Source: Sphingomonadales bacterium (GTDB lineage Bacteria; Pseudomonadota; Alphaproteobacteria; Sphingomonadales; Sphingomonadaceae). Taken from it: DNA of 46,000 nt. Positions 16,652-25,567 of the stretch are shown here, in pieces. Location: positions 1-46,000 of the forward strand of contig JAGWVC010000017.1 in the NCBI GenBank assembly GCA_018971065.1, read 5' to 3'. Below the pieces are notes generated by a model. It was not told where the DNA came from, did no database searches, and worked only from the letters and a program-made list of their open reading frames with translations. Position 1 is the stretch's first letter, and each line of letters opens with the position of its first letter. A program made the translations under genes and the position numbers.

Positions 16652-17962
16652 TCAACTCTTGCCCGCCGCCTCGATCATGTGTTCCACCGCCACGAACTTC
16701 TCGCGCGGGGCGCCTTCGCGGGCGCGGGCGACTTCGGCTTCGTCGATCTTCTGCCAGTCGCGGAAGCGGACGACGTTGAGGTGGCGCGACGCGGCCAGCG
16801 CGTCGAAGCCGTCCGGGCCGGGCTTGGCGGGATGCGGCGCGCCGATATCCTCCGCGATTCTTTCGACCACGGCAAAGCCATCGGGCCGGTTGGTGCCGAT
16901 GGTGCCCGACGGGCCGCGCCGCGCCCAGCCGACGCAGTAGAGGCCGGGCAGGATGCGGCCTTCGTCGTTGGCGAAGCGGCCGGCCTTTTCCTCGAACGGC
17001 ACGCCCGGGATCGGCGAGGTCTGGTAGCCGATGCAGGCGACGACCAGATCGGCCGGGAGGGTGTAGGTCTCACCGGTACCGACGGCGCGATCCCCATCGA
17101 GCCGGGTGCGTTCGACTTCCACGCCGGTAACCTTGCCGCCTTCGCCTACCAGCGCGCGCGGGGCGGCGAAGAAGTCGAAAGTGATGGTGACGGGCTTTTC
17201 GGCGGGCGCCGGGTTGGCGGCAAACTGGCGCAGCAGCGTGACCGACTTGCGCTGGCCGGGATCGAGCGCGGCGTCGGTGGCATCGGGCGGCAGGTCGGCG
17301 GGTTCGACGAAGGGCGCGGCGCGCTTGAGGTGGGCGAGTTCGCCCAGCTCCTTGGGCGTCATCGCGATCTGGTGCGGGCCGCGCCGGCCCAGCACGGTGA
17401 TGTGGCGGATCTGCGAGGCGGCAAGCTGGTCAAGCGCGTGCGCGACGATGTCCGAACCGAGGAATTCGCCCGGCGACTTGGCGAGGATGCGCGCGACATC
17501 CAGCGCGACGTTGCCATTGCCGATGACGACGGCGTGGCCGCCCGAAAGATCGGGATCGAGCGCGGCGAATTGCGGGTGGCCGTTGTACCAGCCGACGAAC
17601 GCGGCCGAGCCGTGGACGTTAACCAGCGTTTCGCCGGGCAGACCCAAGGGTTTGTCATGGGGCGCGCCGGTGGCAAGCACGACGGCATCGTAGAGATTCT
17701 GCAGTTCGGCTATCGAGACATCGTGGCCGACGGTGACATTGCCGATGAAGCGGACGTTAGTGGCGAGCGCGACGGATTCGTACCGGCGGGAGACGCCCTT
17801 GATGGATTGGTGATCGGGCGCGACGCCGCTGCGGATCAGGCCATATGGAACGGGAAGTCGGTCGAAAACATCGACCTGCACGGCATCGTCCCACTGCTTC
17901 AGCGCCGCCTCGGCGGTGTAGTATCCTGCCGGTCCCGAACCGATGATAGCAATCTGCAGCAT
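16652..17962 (-). CDS. FAD-dependent ferredoxin-NADP+ reductase (FprA/adrenodoxin reductase type)
   Basis: 436 residues. FAD-binding motif IIGSGPAGYYTAE at residues 5-17, then RLPVPYGLIRSGVAPDHQSIKGV, NADP-binding VIGNGNVALDVARIL, the arginine pair in LGRRGPHQIAMTPKEL, and the closing LYCVGWARRGPSGTIGTNRPDG. These match the adrenodoxin-reductase family, which passes electrons from NADPH to [2Fe-2S] ferredoxins. It is the only ferredoxin reductase in the window, so it could serve the ferredoxin at 35523 and the P450s; this is inference. Start: ATG at 17962 with GGGAGAG upstream. A longer frame back to 18091 has no such site and adds unrelated residues. Confidence 0.92.
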   Translation of the reverse strand: MLQIAIIGSGPAGYYTAEAALKQWDDAVQVDVFDRLPVPYGLIRSGVAPDHQSIKGVSRRYESVALATNVRFIGNVTVGHDVSIAELQNLYDAVVLATGAPHDKPLGLPGETLVNVHGSAAFVGWYNGHPQFAALDPDLSGGHAVVIGNGNVALDVARILAKSPGEFLGSDIVAHALDQLAASQIRHITVLGRRGPHQIAMTPKELGELAHLKRAAPFVEPADLPPDATDAALDPGQRKSVTLLRQFAANPAPAEKPVTITFDFFAAPRALVGEGGKVTGVEVERTRLDGDRAVGTGETYTLPADLVVACIGYQTSPIPGVPFEEKAGRFANDEGRILPGLYCVGWARRGPSGTIGTNRPDGFAVVERIAEDIGAPHPAKPGPDGFDALAASRHLNVVRFRDWQKIDEAEVARAREGAPREKFVAVEHMIEAAGKS

Positions 17963-18068
17963 CTGCGTACTCTCCCGGGCGGATGGCTCCGCCCATGAAG
18001 GCCCCGCGCGCGCGGCAGTGCAAGCAAAAACGGTAGACCGGCGGGACGAACCTGGGTGGTTCCTTGCG

Positions 18069-18107
18069 TTGGTAAATACTTGAAATGGCACTAGGGAGTA
18101 TTACCAA
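18069..18107. promoter_or_regulatory. spaced inverted repeat TTGGTA(A)ATACT / AGTATTACCAA
   Basis: The arms at 18069-18080 and 18097-18107 are complementary except for one extra A and stand 16 bases apart, in the AT-rich gap between the reductase and the membrane GGDEF-EAL gene. A related ATTGGTAA stands at 11184-11191 upstream of the paralogous GGDEF-EAL gene. It may be an operator or promoter element for the c-di-GMP genes. Confidence 0.35.
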
Positions 18108-18160
18108 TAAACGAAAAATCAAGGCTTTGACTTAACCGTTTCGCAAGCGGCATTTGCCAA

Positions 18161-20869
18161 ATGGCTGTGATGAACCAAGACGGGAATCGTGACGCGGGGC
18201 AGGACCTCGAAGCCTGGGCTCCGGCCCTGGTCGAGCCGATGCCGTCGCGCGTCCGCGATCCGGGCGCGAACCGGCGCACCCAGGCCGGGCGGATCAGCCC
18301 GGCGGTCATCCAGCATTTCCTGATCCCGGAAAGCTGGCAGATGATCGCGCCGGCAATGGCCGCGATCTACCTGCTGACGATGCTGCTGACTCATGCCTTG
18401 CCCTCGCGCCATTCGGCGTTCGCGGCGGCGGTGGCGACGGTGCTGGCCGCCGCCGCGCCGCTGTTCGTTTCGCTGGAGCGCGAGCCGGGCCGGTCGCTGT
18501 GGGTGCGCTATGGGTTGATGCTGGTGGCGGTGGCTGGCCCGGCACTGGGTTTCGGAACGGCCGTGGCGGCCTGGTACGTCGAGGGCACGGGGGTGCGGAT
18601 CGACGTGTTTCTGGGAATGCTGGTGGTGGTCGGGCTGGTCTCGGCGATAGCGCTGACCGACCGCCTGCCGGCACTGGTGGCGGCGCAGACCTCGTTGTGG
18701 GCAGCGGTGGCGGTGATGGTCGGCGGGTCGGTTTCGATCGGCGCGCTGGTGCTGGGCACCGTGTTCGCGCTGGGCGCTGCGCTGCGCCAGACCCGGCTGG
18801 ACCGCACCATCCAGCTTCGCAAGATCGAGATCGAGCGCAAGCTGCTGCGCGCCGACGAGATTCTCGCCGATTACGAGCAGACCGGGCAGGGGTGGTTCTG
18901 GGAAACCGATCGCAAGGGGATGCTGACGTACGTCTCGGGCACGGTCGGCCGGCTGTTGGAACGCGATCCCGGCGATCTGATCGGCACGCCGTTCATCGAC
19001 CTGTTCGTGCTGGACGATGCCGAGCGTGACGGCGAGCGCACGCTGCTGTTTCACCTCAACGCGCGGTCGTCGTTCGCCGAACTGGTCGTGCGCGCGGCGA
19101 CGCGCAGTGACGAGCGCTGGTGGTCGATCAACGGGCGGCCGATCTATGACCACTTCAACAATTTCCTGGGTTTCCGTGGATCGGGCAGCGACCTGACCGA
19201 GAAACGCCGGTCGGAACAGCACGCCAGCCGACTGGCGCATTACGATTCGCTGACGGGCCTGGCCAACCGCTTCCAGATGTCGCAAACGCTGGAGAAGATA
19301 CTCAACGCGCCGAACGTCGATCACCGCGCCTGTGCGGTGTTCCTGCTGGACCTGGACCGGTTCAAGCAGGTCAACGACACGATGGGCCACCCCGCCGGCG
19401 ACGCGCTGCTGAAGCAGGTGGCGCAACGGCTGCAATCGGCGGTGGGAACGCTGGGCCGGGTGGGCAGGCTGGGCGGCGACGAGTTCCAGGTGATCCTGCC
19501 AGGGCATTTTGCCCGCGAGAAGCTGGGCGTGCTGGCGCTGCGCATCATTGAAAGCCTGTCAGAGCCGTACACGATCGAGGGCAGCCGTGTGGTGATCGGC
19601 GCGTCGATCGGCGTGGCGCTGTCGCCCGACGACGGGGTGACGTCCGAGGCGATCATCCGCAATGCCGATCTGGCGCTCTATGCCGCCAAGGATCGCGGGC
19701 GCGGCGTTCATCACTTCTACGATGCCGACCTGCACAGCGACGCCGAGGAGCGGCGCGAACTGGAGCACGCGCTGCGCGACGCGCTGACGCATGGTGGGCT
19801 GGAGCTGTTCTACCAGCCGATCGTGCGCACCGATGCCGAGGAAATCACCGGGTTCGAGGCGCTCCTGCGCTGGCGGCACCCGACGCGCGGCTGGCTTTCG
19901 CCGACCAAGTTCGTGCCGGTGGCTGAAGATGCCGGGCTGATCGCGCAGATTGGCGAATGGGCGCTGCGCACCGCCTGCCACGATCTGGCAAGCTGGCCGG
20001 GCAACGTGCGCGTGGCGGTGAACGTCTCGCCCTTGCAGTTCGCCAATCCGGCGCTGCCCGCGATCGTCACCAGCGCGCTGGCGTCGGCACAGGTGGCGCC
20101 CGAGCGGCTGGAACTGGAAATCACCGAAAGCGTGTTCCTGAACGACGATGCCGGCACCGAGGCGATGTTCGCCGCGCTGAAGGGCGTGGGCGTGCGGCTG
20201 GCGCTGGATGACTTCGGCACCGGCTATTCGTCGCTGGGCTATTTGAAGAAGGCGCCGTTCGACAAGATCAAGATCGACCAGAGCTTCGTGCGCGGCGCCA
20301 CCGAGGCCGGCAGCCGCAATGGCGCGATCATCGGCTCGATCGTCAGCCTGGCCAATGCGCTCGACATGGAGACCACGGCCGAGGGCGTGGAGACGCTGGA
20401 CGAGCTCGATCTGGTGCGCGAACTGGGCTGCAGCCACGTGCAGGGCTACATCTACTCCAAGGCGATGAGCAAGGTGCAGGTGGCACAACTGTTCGACGGC
20501 AACATGGCCGAGGACGAGAAGGTGGAGATGGTGGCGCAGGGGCCGCGTTCCGCGCGCGAGACCCGGCGGACGGTGCTGCGCAAGGTGACGCTGCGGCACG
20601 GCAAGGACGAATACCAGGCGACGATCCGCAACATCTCGTCCAAGGGGGCGATGCTGGAAGGCCTGTGGGACGTGCCGCTGGGCGTGGAGTTCGAGGTGCT
20701 GATCGGTGATGACTGCCGGGTTCACGGTTCGGTGGGGTGGAGCGGGCACGGCCAGATGGGGCTGGAGTTCCGCGAGCGGCTGGCGTTCGATGCCAGTGGG
20801 CGGATATCGCTGGCCAGCCGGCAGGGCAGGCAGATGGCCCGGGATGTGCCGGTGCGGAAGGCGGGGTGA
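18161..20869 (+). CDS. membrane-anchored PAS-GGDEF-EAL-PilZ cyclic-di-GMP protein
   Basis: 902 residues. Five to six hydrophobic helices at about 58-80, 86-105, 113-139, 147-167, 170-188 and 191-208 form an integral membrane sensor of MASE type. A short linker helix, PAS (about 240-345), GGDEF (about 360-520; RLGGDEF), EAL (about 530-775; FEALLRW, VNVSPLQF, LEITESVF, DDFGTGYSSLGYL, IKIDQSF, TAEGVET) and PilZ (about 790-885; RRTVLRKV, NISSKGA) follow. Both catalytic sites look intact and the RxxD inhibitory site is absent. From PAS onward it matches the protein at 8891-11110 block for block, so the two are paralogues. No convincing ribosome site precedes the ATG at 18161; a second ATG three codons in is possible. 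Confidence 0.94.
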   Translation: MAVMNQDGNRDAGQDLEAWAPALVEPMPSRVRDPGANRRTQAGRISPAVIQHFLIPESWQMIAPAMAAIYLLTMLLTHALPSRHSAFAAAVATVLAAAAPLFVSLEREPGRSLWVRYGLMLVAVAGPALGFGTAVAAWYVEGTGVRIDVFLGMLVVVGLVSAIALTDRLPALVAAQTSLWAAVAVMVGGSVSIGALVLGTVFALGAALRQTRLDRTIQLRKIEIERKLLRADEILADYEQTGQGWFWETDRKGMLTYVSGTVGRLLERDPGDLIGTPFIDLFVLDDAERDGERTLLFHLNARSSFAELVVRAATRSDERWWSINGRPIYDHFNNFLGFRGSGSDLTEKRRSEQHASRLAHYDSLTGLANRFQMSQTLEKILNAPNVDHRACAVFLLDLDRFKQVNDTMGHPAGDALLKQVAQRLQSAVGTLGRVGRLGGDEFQVILPGHFAREKLGVLALRIIESLSEPYTIEGSRVVIGASIGVALSPDDGVTSEAIIRNADLALYAAKDRGRGVHHFYDADLHSDAEERRELEHALRDALTHGGLELFYQPIVRTDAEEITGFEALLRWRHPTRGWLSPTKFVPVAEDAGLIAQIGEWALRTACHDLASWPGNVRVAVNVSPLQFANPALPAIVTSALASAQVAPERLELEITESVFLNDDAGTEAMFAALKGVGVRLALDDFGTGYSSLGYLKKAPFDKIKIDQSFVRGATEAGSRNGAIIGSIVSLANALDMETTAEGVETLDELDLVRELGCSHVQGYIYSKAMSKVQVAQLFDGNMAEDEKVEMVAQGPRSARETRRTVLRKVTLRHGKDEYQATIRNISSKGAMLEGLWDVPLGVEFEVLIGDDCRVHGSVGWSGHGQMGLEFRERLAFDASGRISLASRQGRQMARDVPVRKAG

Positions 20870-20879
20870 ACTTCCCGGG

Positions 20880-20914
20880 CTGACAGGGGTTTGCGCGGCT
20901 GCTAACGGCGCCCC
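20880..20914 (+). promoter_or_regulatory. promoter placing the lepA transcript start at its ATG
   Basis: CTGACA (20880-20885), a 17-base spacer and TAACGG (20903-20908); the predicted start falls on or next to the A of ATG (20915). No Shine-Dalgarno sequence exists in the six bases between, so a leaderless mRNA is expected. Confidence 0.45.
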
Positions 20915-22735
20915 ATGACCGATCAATCGAAAATCCGCAATTTCAGCATTATTGCCCACATCGACCACGGCAAGAGCACGTTGGCTGACCGGCTGATCCA
21001 GTTCACCGGCGGGCTGACCGAGCGCGAAATGTCGGCGCAAGTCCTTGATAATATGGACATCGAGAAAGAGCGCGGGATCACCATCAAGGCGCAGACGGTG
21101 CGGTTGAAGTTCACCGCGGCCGATGGCGAGACTTATGAGCTGAACCTGATGGACACGCCGGGGCACGTGGACTTCGCGTATGAGGTTTCGCGCAGTCTGG
21201 CCGCGTGCGAGGGCGCTTTGCTGGTGGTCGATGCCTCGCAGGGGGTGGAAGCGCAGACGCTGGCGAACGTGTACCAGTCGATCGAGCATGACCACGAGAT
21301 CGTGCCGGTGATCAACAAGATCGATCTTCCCGCCGCCGATCCGGACAACGTGAAGGCGCAGATCGAGGAGATCATCGGGCTGGACGCGAGCCAGGCGGTG
21401 CTGGCTTCGGCGAAAAGCGGCATTGGCATCAAGGAAGTGCTGGAAGCCGTGGTGGCGCGGATTCCGCCGCCGAAGGGCGATCCGGCGGCGCCGTTGAAGG
21501 CGATGCTGGTGGACTCGTGGTATGATCCCTACCTGGGCGTGGTCATTCTGGTCCGCATCATCGACGGGGTGATCCGCAAGGGTCAGCAGATCAAGTTCAT
21601 GGCCGGCGGCACCGAGCATCTGGTGGATCGGGTGGGCTGCTTCACCCCGAAGATCGAGCAACTGGGCGAACTGGGGCCGGGCGAGATCGGCTTCATCACC
21701 GCGCAGATCAAGGAAGTGGCGCAGGCCAAGGTGGGTGACACCATCACCACCGTGAAGAACGGCGCGACCGAGCCGTGTCCGGGGTTCAAGGAAGTGCAGC
21801 CGGTGGTGTTCTGCGGGATGTTCCCGACCGACGCCAACGACTTCGAGAAGCTGCGCGAGAGCATCGGCAAGCTGAAGCTGAACGATGCCAGCTTCAGCTT
21901 CGAGATGGAGAGCAGCGCGGCGCTGGGGTTCGGGTTCCGCTGCGGGTTCCTGGGGCTGCTGCATCTGGAGATCATCCAGGAGCGGCTTTCGCGCGAGTAT
22001 GACCTTGACCTGATCACCACGGCGCCGTCGGTGGTCTATCGCATCGAGCTGCGCGCCAGTCGCACCGACGACGCGCGCGAGCTGTACCTGCACAACCCGG
22101 CGGATTACCCCGACCCGAGCCGGATCGAGCAGATCGACGAGCCGTGGATCAAGGCGACGATCTATACGCCCGACGAGTATCTGGGCAGCATCCTGAAGCT
22201 GTGCCAGGACCGGCGCGGCATCCAGACCGGCCTGACGTATGTGGGCGGGCGCGCGCAGGTGCAGTACGAACTGCCGCTGAACGAGGTGGTGTTCGACTTC
22301 TATGACCGGCTGAAGAGCATTTCGCGCGGCTATGCCAGTTTCGACTATGAGCAGGATGGCCTGCGCGAGGGCGACCTGGTGAAGATGAGCATCCTGGTGA
22401 ACAACGAGCCGGTGGATGCGCTGAGCATGATCGTCCACCGCAGCGTGGCCGAGGAGCGCGGGCGGCACATGTGCGAGCGGCTGAAGGACCTGATCCCGCG
22501 CCACCTGTTTAAGATTCCGATCCAGGCGGCGATCGGCGGCAAGGTGATCGCGCGCGAGACGATCGCGGCGCTGCGCAAGGACGTGACCGCGAAGTGCTAT
22601 GGCGGCGACATCAGCCGCAAGAAGAAGCTGCTGGACAAGCAGAAGAAGGGCAAGGCGCGGATGCGGGAGTATGGCAACGTGTCGATCCCGCAGGAGGCGT
22701 TCATTGCGGCGTTGCGGATGGGTGACGACGCGTAG
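20915..22735 (+). CDS. lepA: elongation factor 4 (LepA), ribosome-associated GTPase
   Basis: 606 residues. G1 AHIDHGKST, switch II DTPGH, G4 NKID, and the LepA-specific C-terminal domain with [29 protein letters not shown] sequence, ending in FIAALRMGD. The full G, II, III, V and CTD layout is present; E. coli LepA has 599 residues. It binds ribosomes and is linked to initiation and back-translocation under stress. It stands 45 bp after the GGDEF-EAL gene but appears to have its own promoter, and it is followed by a hairpin at 22747. Confidence 0.98.
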   Translation: MTDQSKIRNFSIIAHIDHGKSTLADRLIQFTGGLTEREMSAQVLDNMDIEKERGITIKAQTVRLKFTAADGETYELNLMDTPGHVDFAYEVSRSLAACEGALLVVDASQGVEAQTLANVYQSIEHDHEIVPVINKIDLPAADPDNVKAQIEEIIGLDASQAVLASAKSGIGIKEVLEAVVARIPPPKGDPAAPLKAMLVDSWYDPYLGVVILVRIIDGVIRKGQQIKFMAGGTEHLVDRVGCFTPKIEQLGELGPGEIGFITAQIKEVAQAKVGDTITTVKNGATEPCPGFKEVQPVVFCGMFPTDANDFEKLRESIGKLKLNDASFSFEMESSAALGFGFRCGFLGLLHLEIIQERLSREYDLDLITTAPSVVYRIELRASRTDDARELYLHNPADYPDPSRIEQIDEPWIKATIYTPDEYLGSILKLCQDRRGIQTGLTYVGGRAQVQYELPLNEVVFDFYDRLKSISRGYASFDYEQDGLREGDLVKMSILVNNEPVDALSMIVHRSVAEERGRHMCERLKDLIPRHLFKIPIQAAIGGKVIARETIAALRKDVTAKCYGGDISRKKKLLDKQKKGKARMREYGNVSIPQEAFIAALRMGDDA

Positions 22736-22746
22736 CGTCGTCCCCC

Positions 22747-22771
22747 GTCAAAATCGCTTGTCGATTTTGAC
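22747..22771 (+). terminator. hairpin after lepA
   Basis: GTCAAAATCG, loop CTTGT, CGATTTTGAC: a perfect ten-pair stem 11 bases beyond the lepA stop. There is no U-tract beyond the stem, though the right arm itself contains TTTT. Probably a terminator or 3'-end stabiliser separating lepA from the orphan gene. Confidence 0.55.
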
Positions 22772-22918
22772 CAGCCAAAGGCTCCGTGAGTTCAACGTTG
22801 CTGCGACCAGCGGCAACTCCTTGTGGAGCGTGGGTGTGGCGATACGGGGTGCGGGCAGACGCATTATTGTTATGCAGAACCGTTTGGCAATGCGCGGCTT
22901 TCTCGGCAAAGTGCTGGC

Positions 22919-24499
22919 ATGGCAACAGCCGATTGGAATCCAGAGACACTTCGCGATTGGTTGAGCGACAAACCGCGTTCATGGGCGATCGCAATCGCTG
23001 CGCGCGAGGCGCTTCGGGTGCTTCCACTTGCGCTGTCTGAACCGTTGATCAGTGAACGATCTTTGGCAACGGAAGTCGGTGTCGCTCTGAGGGGGGCGTT
23101 CGTTGCTTGGTGCGCAGCTTCTTTTCAAGACAGCAGAATATATGGCAACGCAACTGTTGCCGCTGATCGAGCAGCCCGCGAATTTGAGAATAAGGCGCGG
23201 GCAGGCCTTGTGCTAAGGGTGACGAGCGCGGTCAATGTTGCTCGGTGTGCAGTAGACGCTGTTGTTAGCGAGAAATCCAATTACGCAGCCATGAATGCCG
23301 CAGTCGCTTGCAATGGTTCTGGCGTTTATACTTGGGATGAAGTCCAACGTGATACATTCGAACTCGTCAATCGGGGGTATGACGCCCTCCTAGAAAGGCC
23401 TCTTTGGTCAAGCGGTGACGGTAACGCTGTCACGTCCGTTTGGCGTGAGGTAAAGGCCACCTTGTTGATGTTCCACCCGAGTTTCGCAGTGTGGACCGAT
23501 TGGTATGACCGGCGGCTAAGGGGGGAGAGGCTTGGGTTCGCTGTCACGAACGGCGTTGCTGACGAGCAAGTACATTTGCAAATGCTGAGCCTGAGGGATG
23601 GCCAGTGGGAACTTTTGCAGATGCGGGAGGATGCCGCACAACTCAATTCGCAAATTCAATGGTGGATCGATGCGGCGTTACGAGTGCCGAGCGAGGCTGA
23701 ATTCTCGCAAAATCCTCTGGTTCCTCAATTTGACGAATCCGCAAACGGCCAAATGGGCCCGGCGGTGCAGCACCTTGCAATTGCTGGCCCAGATCATGAC
23801 GGCTTCGTCCGTCGCCATCAACTCACACGGCAAACCCTTTGTCGCGCGATCGAAGCTTCAGCTTCGGGCCTGACCCAAGCAACCGGTATCGGCGATACTC
23901 TCGGCGAGGCGATCAATGCCCTTGGCCATACGCCAGAGGAAATGCAGCCTGAATCCTATGTGGTGTACAGCAAGGCGCTGCGACGGGAGATAAAGGATCA
24001 TCTCTCGCCAGAATCGTTCAAGCCCCCCCTGTCCGAGAAGCAGCTTGAAAAGCTGGAGGTGTGGATCGATGCAGATGCGATCATGCTTGCGCTGCATGAT
24101 GGTCTCGCGGCCTCCGAAAAGGCTGTATATGAGCGGCGGTTCGGCCCGGTCACGGCAGAGCGCGATAATATCGTGGCCTTGATTGATGGAATTCGGCACA
24201 GCGGGCTACCGACAAGGGAGGCAGACCGCCTGCTTGGTGCTAGCATCGCCGCGGTTCCATTGGGAGCAGGCCCGGACAACCCAGAATTGCGGACTGCTGA
24301 ACAAGTCGCGGAAAATTTCGTGCGCCGAACTGGACGGAAAGTCTGGACTGGCGTGCAGGCTAGTGGCCGTTTTGTGAAGGGGGCTTGGGGACCGGGAGGC
24401 AAGTTCTTGGCTTGGGTCGTGAACCATCAGGCAACCTTGATTGAACAGTACCCCGCGTTGGCCCCGGTTATTAGATTTATCGCGAAGTGGGTTGATTAG
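22919..24499 (+). CDS. orphan protein of unknown function, AT-richer than its surroundings
   Basis: 526 residues from ATG at 22919 (MATADWNPETLRDWLSDKP); a longer frame to 22823 exists without a ribosome site. I do not recognise a catalytic domain. The N-terminal ~270 residues are helical, with WAIAIAAREALRVLPLAL near 20-37 and WTDWYDRRLRGE near 205; from memory, ALRVLP and W-x-DWY-x-x-R-L-x-G recur at the front of many uncharacterised alphaproteobacterial proteins with differing C-termini, so this may be a shared module. The end (about 470-526) is hydrophobic and glycine-containing (GAWGPGGKFLAWVV, LAPVIRFIAKWV). Codon choice is visibly less GC-biased than in the flanking genes, suggesting acquisition. 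No partner gene is adjacent. A defence or stress role is possible but unproven. Confidence 0.8.
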   Translation: MATADWNPETLRDWLSDKPRSWAIAIAAREALRVLPLALSEPLISERSLATEVGVALRGAFVAWCAASFQDSRIYGNATVAADRAAREFENKARAGLVLRVTSAVNVARCAVDAVVSEKSNYAAMNAAVACNGSGVYTWDEVQRDTFELVNRGYDALLERPLWSSGDGNAVTSVWREVKATLLMFHPSFAVWTDWYDRRLRGERLGFAVTNGVADEQVHLQMLSLRDGQWELLQMREDAAQLNSQIQWWIDAALRVPSEAEFSQNPLVPQFDESANGQMGPAVQHLAIAGPDHDGFVRRHQLTRQTLCRAIEASASGLTQATGIGDTLGEAINALGHTPEEMQPESYVVYSKALRREIKDHLSPESFKPPLSEKQLEKLEVWIDADAIMLALHDGLAASEKAVYERRFGPVTAERDNIVALIDGIRHSGLPTREADRLLGASIAAVPLGAGPDNPELRTAEQVAENFVRRTGRKVWTGVQASGRFVKGAWGPGGKFLAWVVNHQATLIEQYPALAPVIRFIAKWVD

Positions 24500-24552
24500 C
24501 TCCCATCACCCCTCTCCAACTTCGGCTAGCGAACAAGTTCGCAAGCCTTCGT

Positions 24553-24577
24553 ATCCTCTCCCCGGCGGGGAGAGGAT
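24553..24577. repeat. palindromic CTCTCCCC/GGGGAGAG intergenic repeat
   Basis: Eleven-pair arms ATCCTCTCCCC and GGGGAGAGGAT around GGC, in the gap between the orphan gene and the convergent HTH gene. A near copy stands at 25459-25479 on the other side of the HTH gene. In RNA it forms a strong hairpin and could terminate either gene. Confidence 0.6.
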
Positions 24578-24622
24578 TGGCCCCTCCGTCGCCGCCTCCC
24601 CATCGCTGCGCGACAGCGAGGA

Positions 24623-25369
24623 TCAGGTCTCGTCGTTGCACTCCACCTCCGGCATCGGCAGCATTCGATGCTTCTCCACCCTCGGCCCGCGCCAGACGTA
24701 TTGTTCGCGCTTGGCTTTGTGGCGCCAGTATTCCTCGGCGGCGAAATCGGCTTCCTGTTCGATCTGTTCCTCGGTCCAGTCGGCGCCGTATTTGCGCTGG
24801 CGCATGAGTTCGAGTTTGGCGTCGATGCGGGCGAGGGCTTCCTCGCCGGCGCGTTCATCTTCGTGTCGCTTCTCGGCTTCCCATTCGGCGCGCCATTCGC
24901 GTTTGAGGCGGGCGAGGTGGCTGCGGGTGGCGACGTCGTTGCCGTTGGCGTTATCGGCGAAGAAGCGGTGGGCGGCGCGGTTGCGGAGGAGGAACATCAG
25001 CAGCGCGTCGTTGTAGACGGTGCGCGAGCCGATGATATTGCCGTAGGCGTAGACGGGGACTTCGACGCCGTTGAGGGCGCGGTCCATCGCGATGTCCTCA
25101 AGGCGCTGGACGCCGAGGGCGAGGGCGGCTTCCCAGGCGGCGCGGAATTCGTGCGCTTCGGGGTGGCGGCGCAGCAGGTAGGCGCCTTCCGGGGTCATGT
25201 TGACGGCGTGGGCGGCGGCGCGGACGCTGCCGAGATCGGCGAGGGCTTCGATGAAACGCTGCTGGCGATCGGGCGTCCAGCCATCGTGGCGTTGATAGTG
25301 GCGCGGAACCGGGGTGAAGGTGGGGAGGGCATGCGGTGGATGTTGCGGGCGGGACTGGTCGATCATCAC
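24623..25369 (-). CDS. conserved hypothetical protein with terminase-small-subunit-like HTH
   Basis: 248 residues. Residues 28-75 ([43 protein letters not shown]) look like a helix-turn-helix of the type in phage terminase small subunits and homeodomain-like regulators. Then comes [34 protein letters not shown], which I remember as a widespread sphingomonad hypothetical family. The last ~110 residues are charged, probably long helices. No phage genes surround it, so the resemblance need not mean a phage origin. It may bind DNA; its function is unknown. It is flanked on both sides by copies of a CTCTCCCC palindrome. Confidence 0.75.
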   Translation of the reverse strand: MMIDQSRPQHPPHALPTFTPVPRHYQRHDGWTPDRQQRFIEALADLGSVRAAAHAVNMTPEGAYLLRRHPEAHEFRAAWEAALALGVQRLEDIAMDRALNGVEVPVYAYGNIIGSRTVYNDALLMFLLRNRAAHRFFADNANGNDVATRSHLARLKREWRAEWEAEKRHEDERAGEEALARIDAKLELMRQRKYGADWTEEQIEQEADFAAEEYWRHKAKREQYVWRGPRVEKHRMLPMPEVECNDET

Positions 25370-25458
25370 GGAGCGTCCTCGTGGGGAAAAGGGCGCGGGT
25401 TATGTCATGGGACGGGGCGTGTAGGACAGGGGGCGGTCAGGAAACCCCTCTCCCCGGC

Positions 25459-25479
25459 CCTCTCCCCGACGGGGAGAGG
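25459..25479. repeat. second CTCTCCCC/GGGGAGAG palindrome
   Basis: CCTCTCCCC, GAC, GGGGAGAGG: nine-pair stem between the HTH gene start and the LLM oxidoreductase. Its arms match those at 24553-24577. An extra half-copy CCCTCTCCCC lies directly to its left (25446-25455). Confidence 0.55.
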
Positions 25480-25567
25480 CGGCAGGACGGCATCGCCGGG
25501 CCGATAGGCGGCGGGGAGGGGATCGGATAGGCTGGCCGACGATAACGGATTCGCCGGGGAGATGGCC

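Noticed and set aside
18120..18150. CtrA-like half-site (TTAACC) upstream of the membrane GGDEF-EAL gene
   Set aside because: The second half does not match TTAA-N7-TTAA, so chance is likely.
19559..22504. 981-codon open frame on the minus strand opposite the GGDEF-EAL gene and lepA
   Set aside because: Antisense to two certain genes; composition rich in Arg, His, Leu and Gln without motifs, typical of the GC-rich shadow frame.
24623..25369. Prophage remnant suggested by the terminase-small-subunit-like HTH
   Set aside because: No other phage gene, integrase or attachment site nearby; the family seems common in sphingomonad chromosomes.
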